Shown in pieces: positions 43,715-52,859 of a stretch of 64,000 nucleotides of DNA. Below the pieces are notes generated by a model. That model worked only from the letters and a program-made list of their open reading frames with translations. It did no database searches and was not told the origin of the DNA. Origin of the DNA: Dakarella massiliensis (GTDB lineage Bacteria > Pseudomonadota > Gammaproteobacteria > Burkholderiales > Burkholderiaceae_F); contig NZ_CVTY01000005.1 of the NCBI RefSeq assembly GCF_001182045.1, positions 310,001 through 374,000 of the forward strand. The letters are read 5' to 3'. Made by a program: the position numbers and the translations under genes. Numbering within the stretch: the stretch's first letter is position 1; each line of letters opens with the position of its first letter.

Positions 43715-45496
43715 TTAGCGGTTTCTTGAACGACCGCCGCGGCGGGGAGCAAGACCCGGGGGAAGATTGCTGCGGGTGGTGCTGTCGGTATAGCGGGAGT
43801 TACGTTCAAAGTAGTCCGTGCTGCGGTCCGAACGGGGGCCGCGGGAAGGACGGCGGCGCTTTTCTGCACCGCCCGCGCGGTAGGGACGTTCACCCGGCAT
43901 GCTCTGCGGAAGGAAGAGCGCCTGATGTTCGGGCGCGAACGGATCCACCGGTTCGTAGCGCGCGATCGTGTCGCGGCTGCGGGAGCGGCCCGGCGCCTTG
44001 CGGCGGGGGGTGTAGTTGATCGAATTGCCGAAGTTATCGGGATCAAAACGGTCAGAACGCTCGGCGCGGTCACCCCGATCCGAACGGTCGGAGCTGCCGC
44101 GGCGCGAGGCAGATTCAGGGCTGCGGCGGGAGTTGCTGCGCTTCACCTGATGACGGCGGGCAGCGCCGCGGCGTTCAGGCGCGGAGCTGTCGCGGTCAGA
44201 GCGGGAGTCTTCAGCGGAAACCTCAGAAGACTCGGAAGCCTCTTCGCGGTTCCGGCGGGGAGCCGAGGCGGGACGTCTTCTTGCGCGGCTCTGCTGGGAA
44301 AGACGCTGATGATGATTCTGCTCTTCGCGGCGGTCATCCTCAGCGAGATCCTCAGGCTGGGGACCGGCGTACTGAGCGGGAACGATCAGGTTGATCTTTT
44401 CCTTCAGGAGCTTCTCAATCGCGGTGAGCAGCGGGCGGTCTTCAGGCGACACCAGGCTCACAGCGTGACCGGGGACACCGGCACGGCCCGTGCGGCCGAT
44501 ACGGTGCACGTAGTCCTCAGGCACATCAGGAAGGTCATAGTTCACGACGTGAGGCAGCTGCTCAATATCGAGGCCGCGCGCGGCGATATCCGTCGCGACG
44601 AGCACCTGGACCTTCTTATCCTTAAAGTCAGCGAGGGCCTTGGTGCGGGCGTTCTGGCTCTTGTTGCCGTGAATGGCGGCAGCGGTCAGGCCGTCTTTGA
44701 TCAGCTGCTGGCAGAGGCGGTTCGCGGCGTGCTTCATACGGGTGAAGACCAGCACCTGGGACCACTTTTCATCGACGATCAGATCGCGGAGCAGCTCACG
44801 CTTCCGGTTCTTCGGCACGGCATAGGCCTGTTGCTCAATCAGAGCTGATTCCTTGTTGGGGGAAATTTCGACTGAGACCGGAGAATTGAGAAGGGAGTCC
44901 GCGAGCTTGCGGATATCCGGGCTGAAGGTGGCCGAGAAGAGCAGGCTCTGGCGGTTTTCCGGGATCAGCTTGATCAGCTTCCGGATGTCATGGATAAATC
45001 CCATGTCGAGCATGCGGTCGGCTTCATCGAGCACCAGGAACTTCACCGCGGAGAGAGACACATGCTTCTGACCGAGGTGATCAAGAAGGCGGCCCGGCGT
45101 GGCGATAAGAATATCAACGCCGCGGGCAAGGGCCGCGGTCTGGGGTTTCAGGTTCACGCCTCCGAAAACGAGGGCGGAACGGATATCCAGATATTTCGAG
45201 TACGCCGTGATGTTCTCGTGGATCTGAGCCGCGAGTTCGCGGGTCGGAGCCAGAATCAGCGCCGTCACTTCCTTCGGCTTCGCGCGGACGCCGGACTCGG
45301 CGATCTTCTGAATGATCGGCAGGCTGTAAGCCGCGGTCTTGCCGGTGCCGGTCTGAGCGGCAGCCAGCATGTCCTTGCCTTCAAGCAGGGACGGAATGGA
45401 TTTCTGCTGAACCGGGGTCGGTTCACGGTAATTTAATTCGTCAATAGCCTTAAGCAAAGGGTCAATCAGACCCAGAGAGGCAAAAGATTGGTTCAC
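43715..45496 (-). CDS. DEAD-box ATP-dependent RNA helicase, RhlE-like
   Basis: 593 residues. Complete helicase core (about 1-375): Q motif at the N-terminus, [64 protein letters not shown] and [12 protein letters not shown]. The C-terminal 200 residues are low-complexity, rich in Arg, Ser, Glu and Asp, with RGR/RRG patches, an RNA-binding tail typical of RhlE-type proteins involved in ribosome assembly and cold growth. Its 5' region (306 bases to the FKBP gene) is long, and the product may be controlled through that leader. Confidence 0.93.
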   Translation of the reverse strand: MNQSFASLGLIDPLLKAIDELNYREPTPVQQKSIPSLLEGKDMLAAAQTGTGKTAAYSLPIIQKIAESGVRAKPKEVTALILAPTRELAAQIHENITAYSKYLDIRSALVFGGVNLKPQTAALARGVDILIATPGRLLDHLGQKHVSLSAVKFLVLDEADRMLDMGFIHDIRKLIKLIPENRQSLLFSATFSPDIRKLADSLLNSPVSVEISPNKESALIEQQAYAVPKNRKRELLRDLIVDEKWSQVLVFTRMKHAANRLCQQLIKDGLTAAAIHGNKSQNARTKALADFKDKKVQVLVATDIAARGLDIEQLPHVVNYDLPDVPEDYVHRIGRTGRAGVPGHAVSLVSPEDRPLLTAIEKLLKEKINLIVPAQYAGPQPEDLAEDDRREEQNHHQRLSQQSRARRRPASAPRRNREEASESSEVSAEDSRSDRDSSAPERRGAARRHQVKRSNSRRSPESASRRGSSDRSDRGDRAERSDRFDPDNFGNSINYTPRRKAPGRSRSRDTIARYEPVDPFAPEHQALFLPQSMPGERPYRAGGAEKRRRPSRGPRSDRSTDYFERNSRYTDSTTRSNLPPGLAPRRGGRSRNR

Positions 45497-45802
45497 TTTG
45501 AGAGAAACCTATGAGAACTGCGCGGAGCCAGTCGTAAAAAAGAAAGCTGGTCCAGGTTTGGGGCAGTCCCCGGTTAATATATTGGAAGACAGGATGGCGC
45601 TGTTATCGGTGCGGGGTGAACCCTGGACACCTGTGAGGCGTAGGCAGATGCTTAGTTGTATCAGGCCGAAACCCCGGCAAACCTGGATTGCCGCGGGATA
45701 ACTGTCAAGAATGCCGAAAATTTGCTTTTCTGCATGTGTGGCCATTGTACCTGATTACTTCTGATCAGGGGTTCTTCACGAGAGTGAAGTTTTGGAGAAA
45801 CT
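45497..45802. promoter_or_regulatory. Divergent region between the helicase and FKBP genes
   Basis: 306 bases with no gene I can support. On the minus strand a GTCCAGGGTT segment (about 45620-45629) can pair with AACCTGGACC (about 45550-45559), so a structured helicase leader is possible. An open 78-codon minus-strand frame (45509-45745) uses rare codons and is rejected. Confidence 0.35.
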
Positions 45803-46489
45803 ATGAGTGAATTGAAGATTGAAGAGATCGTCGTTGGCGAAGGCGATGAGGTGAAGGACGGAGACTGGGTTTCCGTTCATTACACCGGCTGCCTCGAGGA
45901 CGGGACGAAGTTTGATTCGAGTCTCGACCGCGGCGAACCGATTGAGTTTCCCCTGGGAGGCGGCATGGTGATTCCCGGCTGGGAGCAGGGTATCCGCGGT
46001 ATGCGCGTCGGAGGAAAGAGAAAGCTCGTGATTCCTCCCGAGCTCGCTTACGGTGAAGACGGCGCGGGTGATGTGATCCCGCCGAACGCGGTTCTCGTGT
46101 TTGACGTAGAAGTGGTCGGCACCCGCTCGAACCAGTACCCCGAAGAGGGCGATCTGGAGATTGAAGAGCTCGAGGCCGGCACTGGAGCCGAGGCTGTGCC
46201 CGGGGACACGGTTTCCGTGCACTACACCGGATGGCTTGAAGACGGAACGAAGTTCGATTCGAGCCTCGACCGCGGTGAACCGATCGAATTCCCGCTTGGT
46301 GTCGGCTACGTGATTCCGGGATGGGACCAGGGTCTCGTCGGGATGAAGGAAGGCGGCCGCCGCCGCCTGACGATTCCGTCCCATCTTGCCTATGGCGCAA
46401 ACGGCGCCGGCGGCGTGATTCCGCCGTTCGCGACGCTCGTCTTTGAAGTGAACCTCATCCGGGTTCAGAAGGCGGCTACGGAGCCGTAA
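45803..46489 (+). CDS. Tandem double-domain FKBP-type peptidyl-prolyl isomerase
   Basis: 228 residues made of two complete FKBP domains (about 8-107 and 122-224). Each contains [24 protein letters not shown], the G-KR/RRR.L.IP turn, LAYG and IPP..L.FEV. The segment [18 protein letters not shown] is identical in both; the repeat offset is 114 codons. Neither domain has a signal peptide, so the protein is cytoplasmic. FKBP enzymes speed proline isomerisation in folding; why two domains are fused is unknown. ATG follows TTTGGAGAAAC. It overlaps the convergent maf gene by 14 bases. Confidence 0.93.
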   Translation: MSELKIEEIVVGEGDEVKDGDWVSVHYTGCLEDGTKFDSSLDRGEPIEFPLGGGMVIPGWEQGIRGMRVGGKRKLVIPPELAYGEDGAGDVIPPNAVLVFDVEVVGTRSNQYPEEGDLEIEELEAGTGAEAVPGDTVSVHYTGWLEDGTKFDSSLDRGEPIEFPLGVGYVIPGWDQGLVGMKEGGRRRLTIPSHLAYGANGAGGVIPPFATLVFEVNLIRVQKAATEP

Positions 46490-47105
46490 TAGACTCGAGC
46501 CCCCGGCCGAAATGGCTGAGCAGTTCAACCGTTTCGAAAACGGGGAGCCCGACAATGCCTGAGTAGGAGCCTTCGATATGCGTGATGAAGGCTCCTGCCA
46601 GTCCCTGCACAGCATAGCCGCCCGCCTTGTCGTAGGGCTCATCGGTACCGGCGTAAAGCTTCATCATCGAGTCCGTCATCGTGCAGAATGTGACGCGGGA
46701 CTCGGAAATCACCGTTTCCAGATTCTCTGTTGTCGTACCGACAGCGACCGCTGTGCGGACAACATGCGTTTTTCCTGAGAGCAGATCAAGGAACCGCAGC
46801 TCCTCCTCCACAGACTGAGGCTTCCTCAGAATGGTTTCACCGAAAACCACTGTCGTGTCAGCCGAAACGACAGGCAGCACTTCCAGTCTTTTTTCCTCAA
46901 TCACCCGGATAGCGTCGAGAGCCTTTTCACGGGCGGTTCTCAGCACGTAGCTGCGGGCTGATTCTCCCGGACGGCGTTCTTCATCGGTCTGGGGATCCGC
47001 TGCCGGAGAGATCTCTGGCGTGAGAAGGCAGATCTCATAGCCGAGTCCGGCAAGGATTTCACGCCGGCGGGGGCTCTTGCTCGCCAGATAGATTCTTGAT
47101 GTCAT
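46476..47105 (-). CDS. Maf-family nucleoside triphosphate pyrophosphatase
   Basis: 209 residues. [21 protein letters not shown] is the Maf N-terminal substrate loop; [19 protein letters not shown] and [18 protein letters not shown] are the metal-binding and conserved core motifs; [16 protein letters not shown] and [14 protein letters not shown] finish the fold. Such enzymes hydrolyse dTTP/UTP or modified nucleotides; the subtype (YhdE-like) is likely but not certain. It is the last gene of a yebC-purD-...-rlmH-maf run on the minus strand and ends inside the convergent FKBP gene. Confidence 0.92.
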   Translation of the reverse strand: MTSRIYLASKSPRRREILAGLGYEICLLTPEISPAADPQTDEERRPGESARSYVLRTAREKALDAIRVIEEKRLEVLPVVSADTTVVFGETILRKPQSVEEELRFLDLLSGKTHVVRTAVAVGTTTENLETVISESRVTFCTMTDSMMKLYAGTDEPYDKAGGYAVQGLAGAFITHIEGSYSGIVGLPVFETVELLSHFGRGLESITAP

Positions 47106-47108
47106 GCT

Positions 47109-47576
47109 TTAGGCCCTGTGGTAGGGGTGATTATTCAGAATCGACCAGGCGCGGTATATCTGCTCCGAGAGAATCACCCGGGCGAGAGCATGCGGCAGCG
47201 TCATGGAGGAGAGGCGGATCATCATGCGGCTCTCCTTTTTCAGTTCAGGGTCTATGCCATCAGTGCCCCCGATCACGAAGGCAACGGATTCACCGCTGTC
47301 CTGCCAGGCGCTCAGCTTCTTCGCAAAATTGACTGTTGTCAGATCCTTGCCCCGCTCGTCCAGCGTGACGAGAAGCGACCCCTTCGGGATGGCCTTGCGG
47401 ATGCGGTCAGCCTCAGCGGCCATCAGGTCGCTTTTGCTCTGTCCATGCCGGGGTTCTTCCTTGACGGTCTTCAGTTCAACTTTCCAGTCCCGGGGGAAGC
47501 GGGTGAGGTAGTCCTCAACCGCGGTAGAGGCCCATGCCGGAGACCGGAGATCAACTGCCACAATGGTGATTTTCAC
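47109..47576 (-). CDS. rlmH: 23S rRNA (pseudouridine-1915-N3)-methyltransferase
   Basis: 155 residues, a small SPOUT methyltransferase that modifies pseudouridine 1915 in helix 69. Signature elements: KITIVAVDLRSPAW at the start, LVTLDERGKDLTTVNFAKKL, FVIGGTDGIDPEL (SAM knot) and the C-terminal LPHALARVILSEQIYRAWSILNNHPYHRA, which is nearly invariant in RlmH. Sits between rsfS and maf, the usual order. Confidence 0.96.
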   Translation of the reverse strand: MKITIVAVDLRSPAWASTAVEDYLTRFPRDWKVELKTVKEEPRHGQSKSDLMAAEADRIRKAIPKGSLLVTLDERGKDLTTVNFAKKLSAWQDSGESVAFVIGGTDGIDPELKKESRMMIRLSSMTLPHALARVILSEQIYRAWSILNNHPYHRA

Positions 47577-47588
47577 GGGTGTCCCCCG

Positions 47589-47972
47589 TCAGGCCTTTTC
47601 AATCTTGCGGGCAGGGAGTGCGTATTCGGGATCAATCTTCATGTTGACCCGCTTGGCACCCCAGACTTCTTCCAGGTTGTAGTACTCGCGGATCTGAGGC
47701 TGCATCACGTGAACAATCGCGTCGCCGCAGTCGACGAGCACCCATTCACCGGATTCCTTGCCTTCAAAACCTATTACGCTGCCGCCGGCAGCCTTGACCT
47801 TTTCCTTGACGTTTTCCGCAAGCGCCACGGTGTGACGGTTCGAAGTTCCGGAGGCGAAGACAGCGCGCGAGAACTGATCGGTCAGTTTTTCCGTGTTGAA
47901 AACGACGATGTCCTTGCCTTTGATCTCAACGAGGGCGTCGACGATGATGCGCTGAAGCTTTCTGATATCCAT
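47589..47972 (-). CDS. rsfS: Ribosomal silencing factor RsfS
   Basis: Binds uL14 on the 50S subunit and blocks subunit joining when nutrients run out. 127 residues from ATG 47972 (MDIRKLQRIIVDALVEIKGKD); the frame opens earlier but that part lies within nadD. Conserved blocks are DIVVFNTEKLTDQFSRAVFASGTSNRHTVALAENV, GEWVLVDCGDAIVHVMQPQIREYYNLEEVWG. Directly follows nadD (5-base gap). Confidence 0.95.
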   Translation of the reverse strand: MDIRKLQRIIVDALVEIKGKDIVVFNTEKLTDQFSRAVFASGTSNRHTVALAENVKEKVKAAGGSVIGFEGKESGEWVLVDCGDAIVHVMQPQIREYYNLEEVWGAKRVNMKIDPEYALPARKIEKA

Positions 47973-47977
47973 AAAAA

Positions 47978-48661
47978 TTAATGCTTGGGGCGGTAAAGCC
48001 CATGTTGGTTGATGTAAAGAGCTACCCCGTGCGGGAGCCAACTCTCAAGTTTAATTGCATTTTGCAGTGAGGCGGGCGCTGCCAGAAGCTTTCGGATCTC
48101 AGAGGAATTCGCTTCGTGCGGCGCCATCTGAAAGAAACAGACGGAGCCTGAGGGTGAAGCCGTGATGAGATCAGCCGGTACGTTTTTTTCTTCGGCCCAG
48201 GAGGCGATTTCCTGAGGAACCGAGAGGCGCTTTTTCCCGCGGTTGAAAACCGCGAGATTCGCATAATCCGTAAGCTCCTGCCAGGATTTCCAGGTCTTCA
48301 GATTGGCCCACTGATCCTGTCCCATCAGCAGCACGAGAGGAACAGGATTGCCGCCCAGTTTCTCCCGGAGTGCCTTCAGGGTGTCAATCGTATAGGTCAG
48401 ACCGGGGCGGAAAACTTCCGTGAGATTCAGCTTCAGCCGGGGATTGCCCCGGATAGCCTGCTCGATCATCCGTGCCCGGTCCGTGACTGATGTGAGCACG
48501 CTCTTCTGCCACGGGCGAGGCGCAAGGAGAAAGTCAATCTGCTGCAGCTTCAGCTGATCCAGAGCCGAAGCGGCAAGCGCGAGATGCCCCTGATGGATCG
48601 GGTCAAATGTGCCGCCAAGAAGACCGATGCCTTTTCGTGCCTCAAAGGCGTTCTGGCTCAT
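47978..48661 (-). CDS. nadD: Nicotinate-nucleotide adenylyltransferase
   Basis: Makes deamido-NAD from NaMN and ATP. 227 residues. The nucleotidyltransferase signature GLLGGTFDPIHQGHLALA (about 12-29) contains the HxGH motif; PRPWQKS and LMGQDQWANLKTWKSW are substrate-binding; the late HEANSSEIRKLL corresponds to the ISSTxIR motif in diverged form. Its ATG overlaps the stop of the upstream unknown exported protein (ATGA). Confidence 0.94.
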   Translation of the reverse strand: MSQNAFEARKGIGLLGGTFDPIHQGHLALAASALDQLKLQQIDFLLAPRPWQKSVLTSVTDRARMIEQAIRGNPRLKLNLTEVFRPGLTYTIDTLKALREKLGGNPVPLVLLMGQDQWANLKTWKSWQELTDYANLAVFNRGKKRLSVPQEIASWAEEKNVPADLITASPSGSVCFFQMAPHEANSSEIRKLLAAPASLQNAIKLESWLPHGVALYINQHGLYRPKH

Positions 48662-49299
48662 GGGTTGGTGGCCTGGCTCGAGAACAGCCGGGAAACCTTG
48701 CCCTTCTCCAGCTGCACGCCTGTCCAGTTCATCTGCTCGCGGCTGTTGCTGAATTCCTCAATCGTTTTGCTCGTGGACCAGAAGTACCAGCCATCATCCG
48801 CGGCATAGGTAGGCTGGCCGAACTTGGCGAGCACCTGTTCCCAGGTCATACCGGGGGTGACACCGCCGATTGAGACATTTTTTTCAGAACCTTTAAGCAG
48901 ATGGCAGGTGCCTTTGCCGCGGGGGCTGAGACCATTTGACGCCATCTGAGCCTCAGTGACCGCGGGAGAACAGGTTGCGATCAGCCAGACTGAAAAATCA
49001 TCGCTCCCGCTTCCCGTTGTGAGACAAGTCCAGTCGCGGGTGTAATCGCCGTCTCCCTCACGCATCAGGGAGAAGTGAAGCTTCTTCGCCAGATCCCGAA
49101 TGGGGGTTGATTCGAGCGTGACATCCTCGGATCCGATCCTGATGCCCTGGGTAACCGGCTTGCCTTCAACTGGACGCCCAGCGACCAGGCTTTCGGGATA
49201 AGCGAAAGGCTCGGCAACGGAAGACGCATAAGCGGCGGTTTGCAGACCCGCCGCGGCTACTGCGCCAATAAGGAGCTTGATAGATGAAAGTGTTTTCAT
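48658..49299 (-). CDS. Exported protein of unknown function
   Basis: 213 residues with a signal peptide (KLLIGAVAAAGLQTAAYAS, likely cut after about residue 26). The mature part has four cysteines (WTCLTTG, IATCSPA, GTCHLL and none later), and a C-terminal region VSIGGVTPGMTWEQVLAKFGQPT...DDGWYFWSTSKTIEEF that resembles an SmpA/BamE-like or 'GMT..EV...G.P' small-domain pattern seen in envelope proteins. Not assigned further. It is translationally coupled to nadD (4-base overlap), in the place where aerobic Burkholderiales often carry hemF. Confidence 0.7.
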   Translation of the reverse strand: MKTLSSIKLLIGAVAAAGLQTAAYASSVAEPFAYPESLVAGRPVEGKPVTQGIRIGSEDVTLESTPIRDLAKKLHFSLMREGDGDYTRDWTCLTTGSGSDDFSVWLIATCSPAVTEAQMASNGLSPRGKGTCHLLKGSEKNVSIGGVTPGMTWEQVLAKFGQPTYAADDGWYFWSTSKTIEEFSNSREQMNWTGVQLEKGKVSRLFSSQATNP

Positions 49300-49448
49300 A
49301 ATGTGCGGAAAGGCGCGGAAACGGCGCGCCTCTTGTCACAGAAAGTACCACAAAAGCCGGGGAGAGAGGCAGTGACTCGGATGAAAATCCCCAAAAAGCA
49401 GGAAGGCTTTTTGGGGAGCTGCATCAGAATCCGGCTGTGCGGAAAAAC

Positions 49449-50735
49449 TTACTTGATCGCTCTCCAGCCGATATCCGTGCGGTACTGCATACCCTGCCAG
49501 CTCACCTTGCGCACGGCTTCGTACGCGCGGCTCTGGGCTTCGCGGATGTCATCCCCCAGTCCGACCACGCAGAGCACGCGGCCGCCGTTCACGATCATGC
49601 GGTGTTCAGCGTGCCAGGCCGTACCGGCATGGAAGACGTGATGCGTTTCGTCATTCTCAGGGAGAGACGTAATCACGGCGCCCTTCTTCGGGCTTTCCGG
49701 ATAGCCTTCGGCAGCGCAGACCACACCGAGCGCCACGCGGGAATCCCATTCGATCTTCGCCTGGTCGAGACGGCCGTCGATAGCGGCTTCAAACACGTCG
49801 GAAAGATCGCTCTTCACGCGGCTCATAATCGGCTGCGTTTCCGGGTCGCCCATGCGGCAGTTGAATTCAAGCACCTTGACGACAGGCGTGCCGTCAGAGG
49901 CATGGCTGATCATGAGGCCGGCGTAAAGGAAGCCCGTGAAGGGGTGACCTTCAGAAGCCATTCCATCAATCACCGGGCGGATCACCTTTTCCATCACGAT
50001 CTGATAGACATCGGGCGTCACCACAGGCGCGGGGGAATAGGCTCCCATGCCGCCGGTGTTCGGGCCCTTGTCCTGGTCGAGCAGACGCTTATGATCCTGG
50101 GAGGTTGCCATCGGAAGCACATGCTCACCGTCGCAGGCGACAATGAAGGAAGCTTCCTCGCCATCAAGGAAATCTTCGATAACCACACGTGAGCCGGCGG
50201 AGCCGAAGCTGTTGCCTTCAAGCATGTCATCGACAGCCTTCAGAGCTTCTTCAACCGTCATTGCCACGATCACACCCTTGCCGGCCGCAAGACCGTCAGC
50301 CTTGACGACGATCGGTGCACCGTGCTGAAGAATGTACTCGCGGGCGGCCTTGTCATCGGTAAAGGTCTGATACTCAGCAGTCGGAATGCCGTGGCGCTTC
50401 ATGAAGGCCTTCGCGAAATCCTTGGAAGACTCAAGCTGCGCGGCAGCCTGCGTCGGTCCGAAGATCTTTTCGCCGCCCTTGCGGAAGACGTCCACGATAC
50501 CTGCGGCAAGCGGCGCCTCGGGACCGACCACCGTGTAGTCGACGCCGTTTTCGCGCACGAACTTCAGGAGCCCTTCCAGATCCGTCGCCTTGACGGGAAC
50601 GTTCGTGAGAAGAGGATCCGCATCGGTTCCTGCGTTGCCGGGGGCAACGTAAACCGTCTGAACATGTTCGCTTTGAGCGATACGCCAGGCAAGAGCATGC
50701 TCGCGACCGCCGCTGCCGACAACCAGAACTTTCAT
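49449..50735 (-). CDS. purD: Phosphoribosylamine--glycine ligase
   Basis: Second step of purine synthesis, ATP-grasp fold. 428 residues from ATG 50735 (MKVLVVGSGGREHALAWRIAQS), six bases after GGAG. An in-frame ATG 12 bases earlier is less well placed. Blocks: VVGPEAPLAAGIVD, FGPTQAAAQLESSKDFAKAFM, VVKADGLAAGKGVIVA, EDFLDGEEASFIVACDG, GPNTGGMGAYSP and LEFNCRMGDPETQPIM with metal ligands. yebC lies upstream in the same direction, behind a terminator. Confidence 0.97.
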   Translation of the reverse strand: MKVLVVGSGGREHALAWRIAQSEHVQTVYVAPGNAGTDADPLLTNVPVKATDLEGLLKFVRENGVDYTVVGPEAPLAAGIVDVFRKGGEKIFGPTQAAAQLESSKDFAKAFMKRHGIPTAEYQTFTDDKAAREYILQHGAPIVVKADGLAAGKGVIVAMTVEEALKAVDDMLEGNSFGSAGSRVVIEDFLDGEEASFIVACDGEHVLPMATSQDHKRLLDQDKGPNTGGMGAYSPAPVVTPDVYQIVMEKVIRPVIDGMASEGHPFTGFLYAGLMISHASDGTPVVKVLEFNCRMGDPETQPIMSRVKSDLSDVFEAAIDGRLDQAKIEWDSRVALGVVCAAEGYPESPKKGAVITSLPENDETHHVFHAGTAWHAEHRMIVNGGRVLCVVGLGDDIREAQSRAYEAVRKVSWQGMQYRTDIGWRAIK

Positions 50736-50792
50736 AGAGAACTCCATAGTGCGCTCATGCTATAGATGAGCGTGGGAAATAGCGCCAAATAT

Positions 50793-50824
50793 AAAAAACG
50801 GCCGTGTTGATGAACACGGCCATG
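50793..50824 (-). terminator. Terminator between yebC and purD
   Basis: Minus-strand arms GGCCGTGTTCA / TGAACACGGCC (loop of two to four bases) followed by GTTTTTTAT. Confidence 0.87.
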
Positions 50825-50883
50825 TGAATCCTGAGCAGAAGGGCGGTCCGGCAGGCCGAACCGCGGGAGCGCCCTGATTGCTC

Positions 50884-51633
50884 TTACTCTTCGTCTTCCG
50901 GAAGGTCGAGTTCGGCGGAGCAGTAAACCTGGCTCACGTCGTCGTTGTCTTCCAGTTCGTCGATGATGCGCTGCATCTTTTCAGCATCTTCGCCGGAGAG
51001 AACCGTCTTGTTGACCGGCTTCATCGTGATTTCGGCGTAGATGGGGGTCATGCCGGCATCTTCCAGAGCCTTCTGAACGGCTTCGAATTCCTGGATTGTG
51101 GGGGGCGTCACGATTTCAATCGTGCCGTCTTCATTCGCCACGACGTCCTCAGCACCCGCTTCCAGACCGACTTCCATCGCTTTGTCTTCATCGGCGCCGG
51201 AGGGCAGCACGATCAGACCGCAGTGCTTGAACATGAAGGCCACGGAGCCTTCAGTGCCGAGCGAGCCGCCGTTCGAGGTCAGGATGTGGCGGACATCAGA
51301 AACCGTACGGACCTTGTTATCCGTCGTGCAGTCGATGATGAGAGCCGCGCCGGAAACGCCGTAGCCTTCATAGCGGACTTCTTCGTAGCTCACGCCTTCC
51401 AGCTGGCCGGTGCCCTTCAGAATGGCGTTCTTGATCGTGTCCTTCGGGACATTGGCGCCGCGGGCCTTGACGAGGGCGAGACGGAGCTTCGGGTTCATGT
51501 CGGGATCACCGCCGCCGCCAGCGCGGGCCGCGATGATGATTTCACGGACGATCTTCGTCCACATATTGGAGCGCTTCGCATCCTGACGACCTTTGCGGTG
51601 TTGGATGTTGGCCCATTTTGAATGACCGGACAT
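50884..51633 (-). CDS. yebC: YebC/PmpR-family protein (translation or transcription factor)
   Basis: 249 residues starting [21 protein letters not shown], the invariant family N-terminus. Three-domain alpha/beta fold with [26 protein letters not shown] and [32 protein letters not shown]. Ends with an acidic tail. YebC proteins were annotated as regulators, and some relieve ribosome stalling at proline stretches; which applies here is open. It precedes purD. Confidence 0.95.
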   Translation of the reverse strand: MSGHSKWANIQHRKGRQDAKRSNMWTKIVREIIIAARAGGGGDPDMNPKLRLALVKARGANVPKDTIKNAILKGTGQLEGVSYEEVRYEGYGVSGAALIIDCTTDNKVRTVSDVRHILTSNGGSLGTEGSVAFMFKHCGLIVLPSGADEDKAMEVGLEAGAEDVVANEDGTIEIVTPPTIQEFEAVQKALEDAGMTPIYAEITMKPVNKTVLSGEDAEKMQRIIDELEDNDDVSQVYCSAELDLPEDEE

Positions 51634-52046
51634 GCTAGTACCTTAATGAATGTTCAGATAAAACCTCATCAACGGCGCCTGATGGTGCTGAAGATGAACA
51701 GAAAGTCAAAAGTGTCTGTATTCTAATCATCCCGGCGGGGGGATAGGAAACAGAATGGAAAAAACTGAGGATTATTCCTGAGGAGATAGTTTAAAAACAC
51801 TCCGGAACCGGTTTCAGAGGCATCTGATGCCGGACATCTACCCGTGAAGGGATAGAAAAATATCAGAATTTACCCTGAATATCTATCAAAATGAGTACAG
51901 CAATACGCTGTATCTAACACTCCTTATTGAGAAAAGTTCATAATCCTTTTGTGGTATTGTGAGTACCCTTCCTGACCATGGATTCCAGGTACCCGTGGAG
52001 GCGGATGAGGATCCATGTGTAGGTAAATAACAATAAAGAGGACAAA
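51634..52046. promoter_or_regulatory. Divergent region between yebC and the NarL-type regulator
   Basis: 413 bases, AT-richer than the surroundings, no supportable gene. It contains a perfect inverted repeat TACAGC-AATAC-GCTGTA (51896-51912), 134 bases before the regulator start, a possible operator. I could not define a clear promoter. Confidence 0.4.
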
Positions 52047-52778
52047 ATGGTCGAAGAACACGGGCAGAGGACGCTGTTGATCGTGGATGAAAGCCCCATT
52101 TTTCGTCAGGCCCTGGCTCAGCTTCTGAAGCAGAAAGGGGTGTTTACTGACGTGGTGGAGACAGGTTCTGTATCCGAGGCAGAGTCGGATATTTCCACTC
52201 AGGACTTCACCATGGTGATTATTGATCTCGCGCTTCCTGACCATAAGGCGCTGGAGATTCTTCGCCAGGTGAAAGAGCAGAAGAAAGCCTGCAAAGGCGT
52301 GATTCTCCTGCAGGGAGCTCATAACGACGAACTGATGGCGGCGATCCGCCTCGAGGCGGATGGATTCCTGACAAAGAACCACATGCCTGATGACATGGTG
52401 ACCATGATCCGCCGAGTACTGCAGGGCGAGATGGTGATCAGTGACCGTCTGACGAACGTGCTCGCGCTGACGCTCAGAAACGGGAACGAAGAGGAAGAGC
52501 GGAATGTTGACTGCCTCACCTCCCGCGAGCAGGAAGTGCTGAGCTATATCGCCTCAGGCATGAGCAACAAGTCGATCGCCGCCCGTCTCTCTATTACTGA
52601 CGGCACGGTCAAGGAGCATGTGAAACATATGCTGAAGAAGCTCGGCTTCCGCTCACGCGTTGAAGCCGCTGTGTGGGCGAGCGAGCGGGGCTTTAAGAGC
52701 CCTGACGAACCCGCTGCGGACTCTGGGGCGTCCTCCTCTCAGCAGGCTGACCTTCCGACACGGGTTCACTTTGCCTGA
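52047..52778 (+). CDS. NarL/FixJ-type response regulator (REC + LuxR HTH), orphan
   Basis: 243 residues. Receiver domain (about 8-125) with acidic pair in LLIVDESPIFR, phospho-acceptor Asp in TMVIIDLALPD (about residue 59) and the Lys in GFLTKNHMP. C-terminal LuxR helix-turn-helix: LTSREQEVLSYIASGMSNKSIAARLSITDGTVKEHVKHMLKKLG (about 157-200). A Ser/Ala/Gln-rich tail follows. AGAGGA lies before the ATG. There is no histidine kinase gene beside it; larA is 81 bases downstream on the same strand, so it may control the lar genes, but that is inference. Confidence 0.9.
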   Translation: MVEEHGQRTLLIVDESPIFRQALAQLLKQKGVFTDVVETGSVSEAESDISTQDFTMVIIDLALPDHKALEILRQVKEQKKACKGVILLQGAHNDELMAAIRLEADGFLTKNHMPDDMVTMIRRVLQGEMVISDRLTNVLALTLRNGNEEEERNVDCLTSREQEVLSYIASGMSNKSIAARLSITDGTVKEHVKHMLKKLGFRSRVEAAVWASERGFKSPDEPAADSGASSSQQADLPTRVHFA

Positions 52779-52859
52779 CAGGGCGCTGCAAAACAGCAGT
52801 TCTGAAAAGTACATTTACTCGCAGTTTTCTCTTTCCTTCTGAAGAAAGTTGAGGTTCAA

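Noticed and set aside
45509..45745. 78-codon minus-strand frame directly upstream of the RNA helicase gene
   Set aside because: Uses rare codons (ATA, CTA, TTA), has no Shine-Dalgarno and no recognisable features; more likely untranslated leader of the helicase mRNA.
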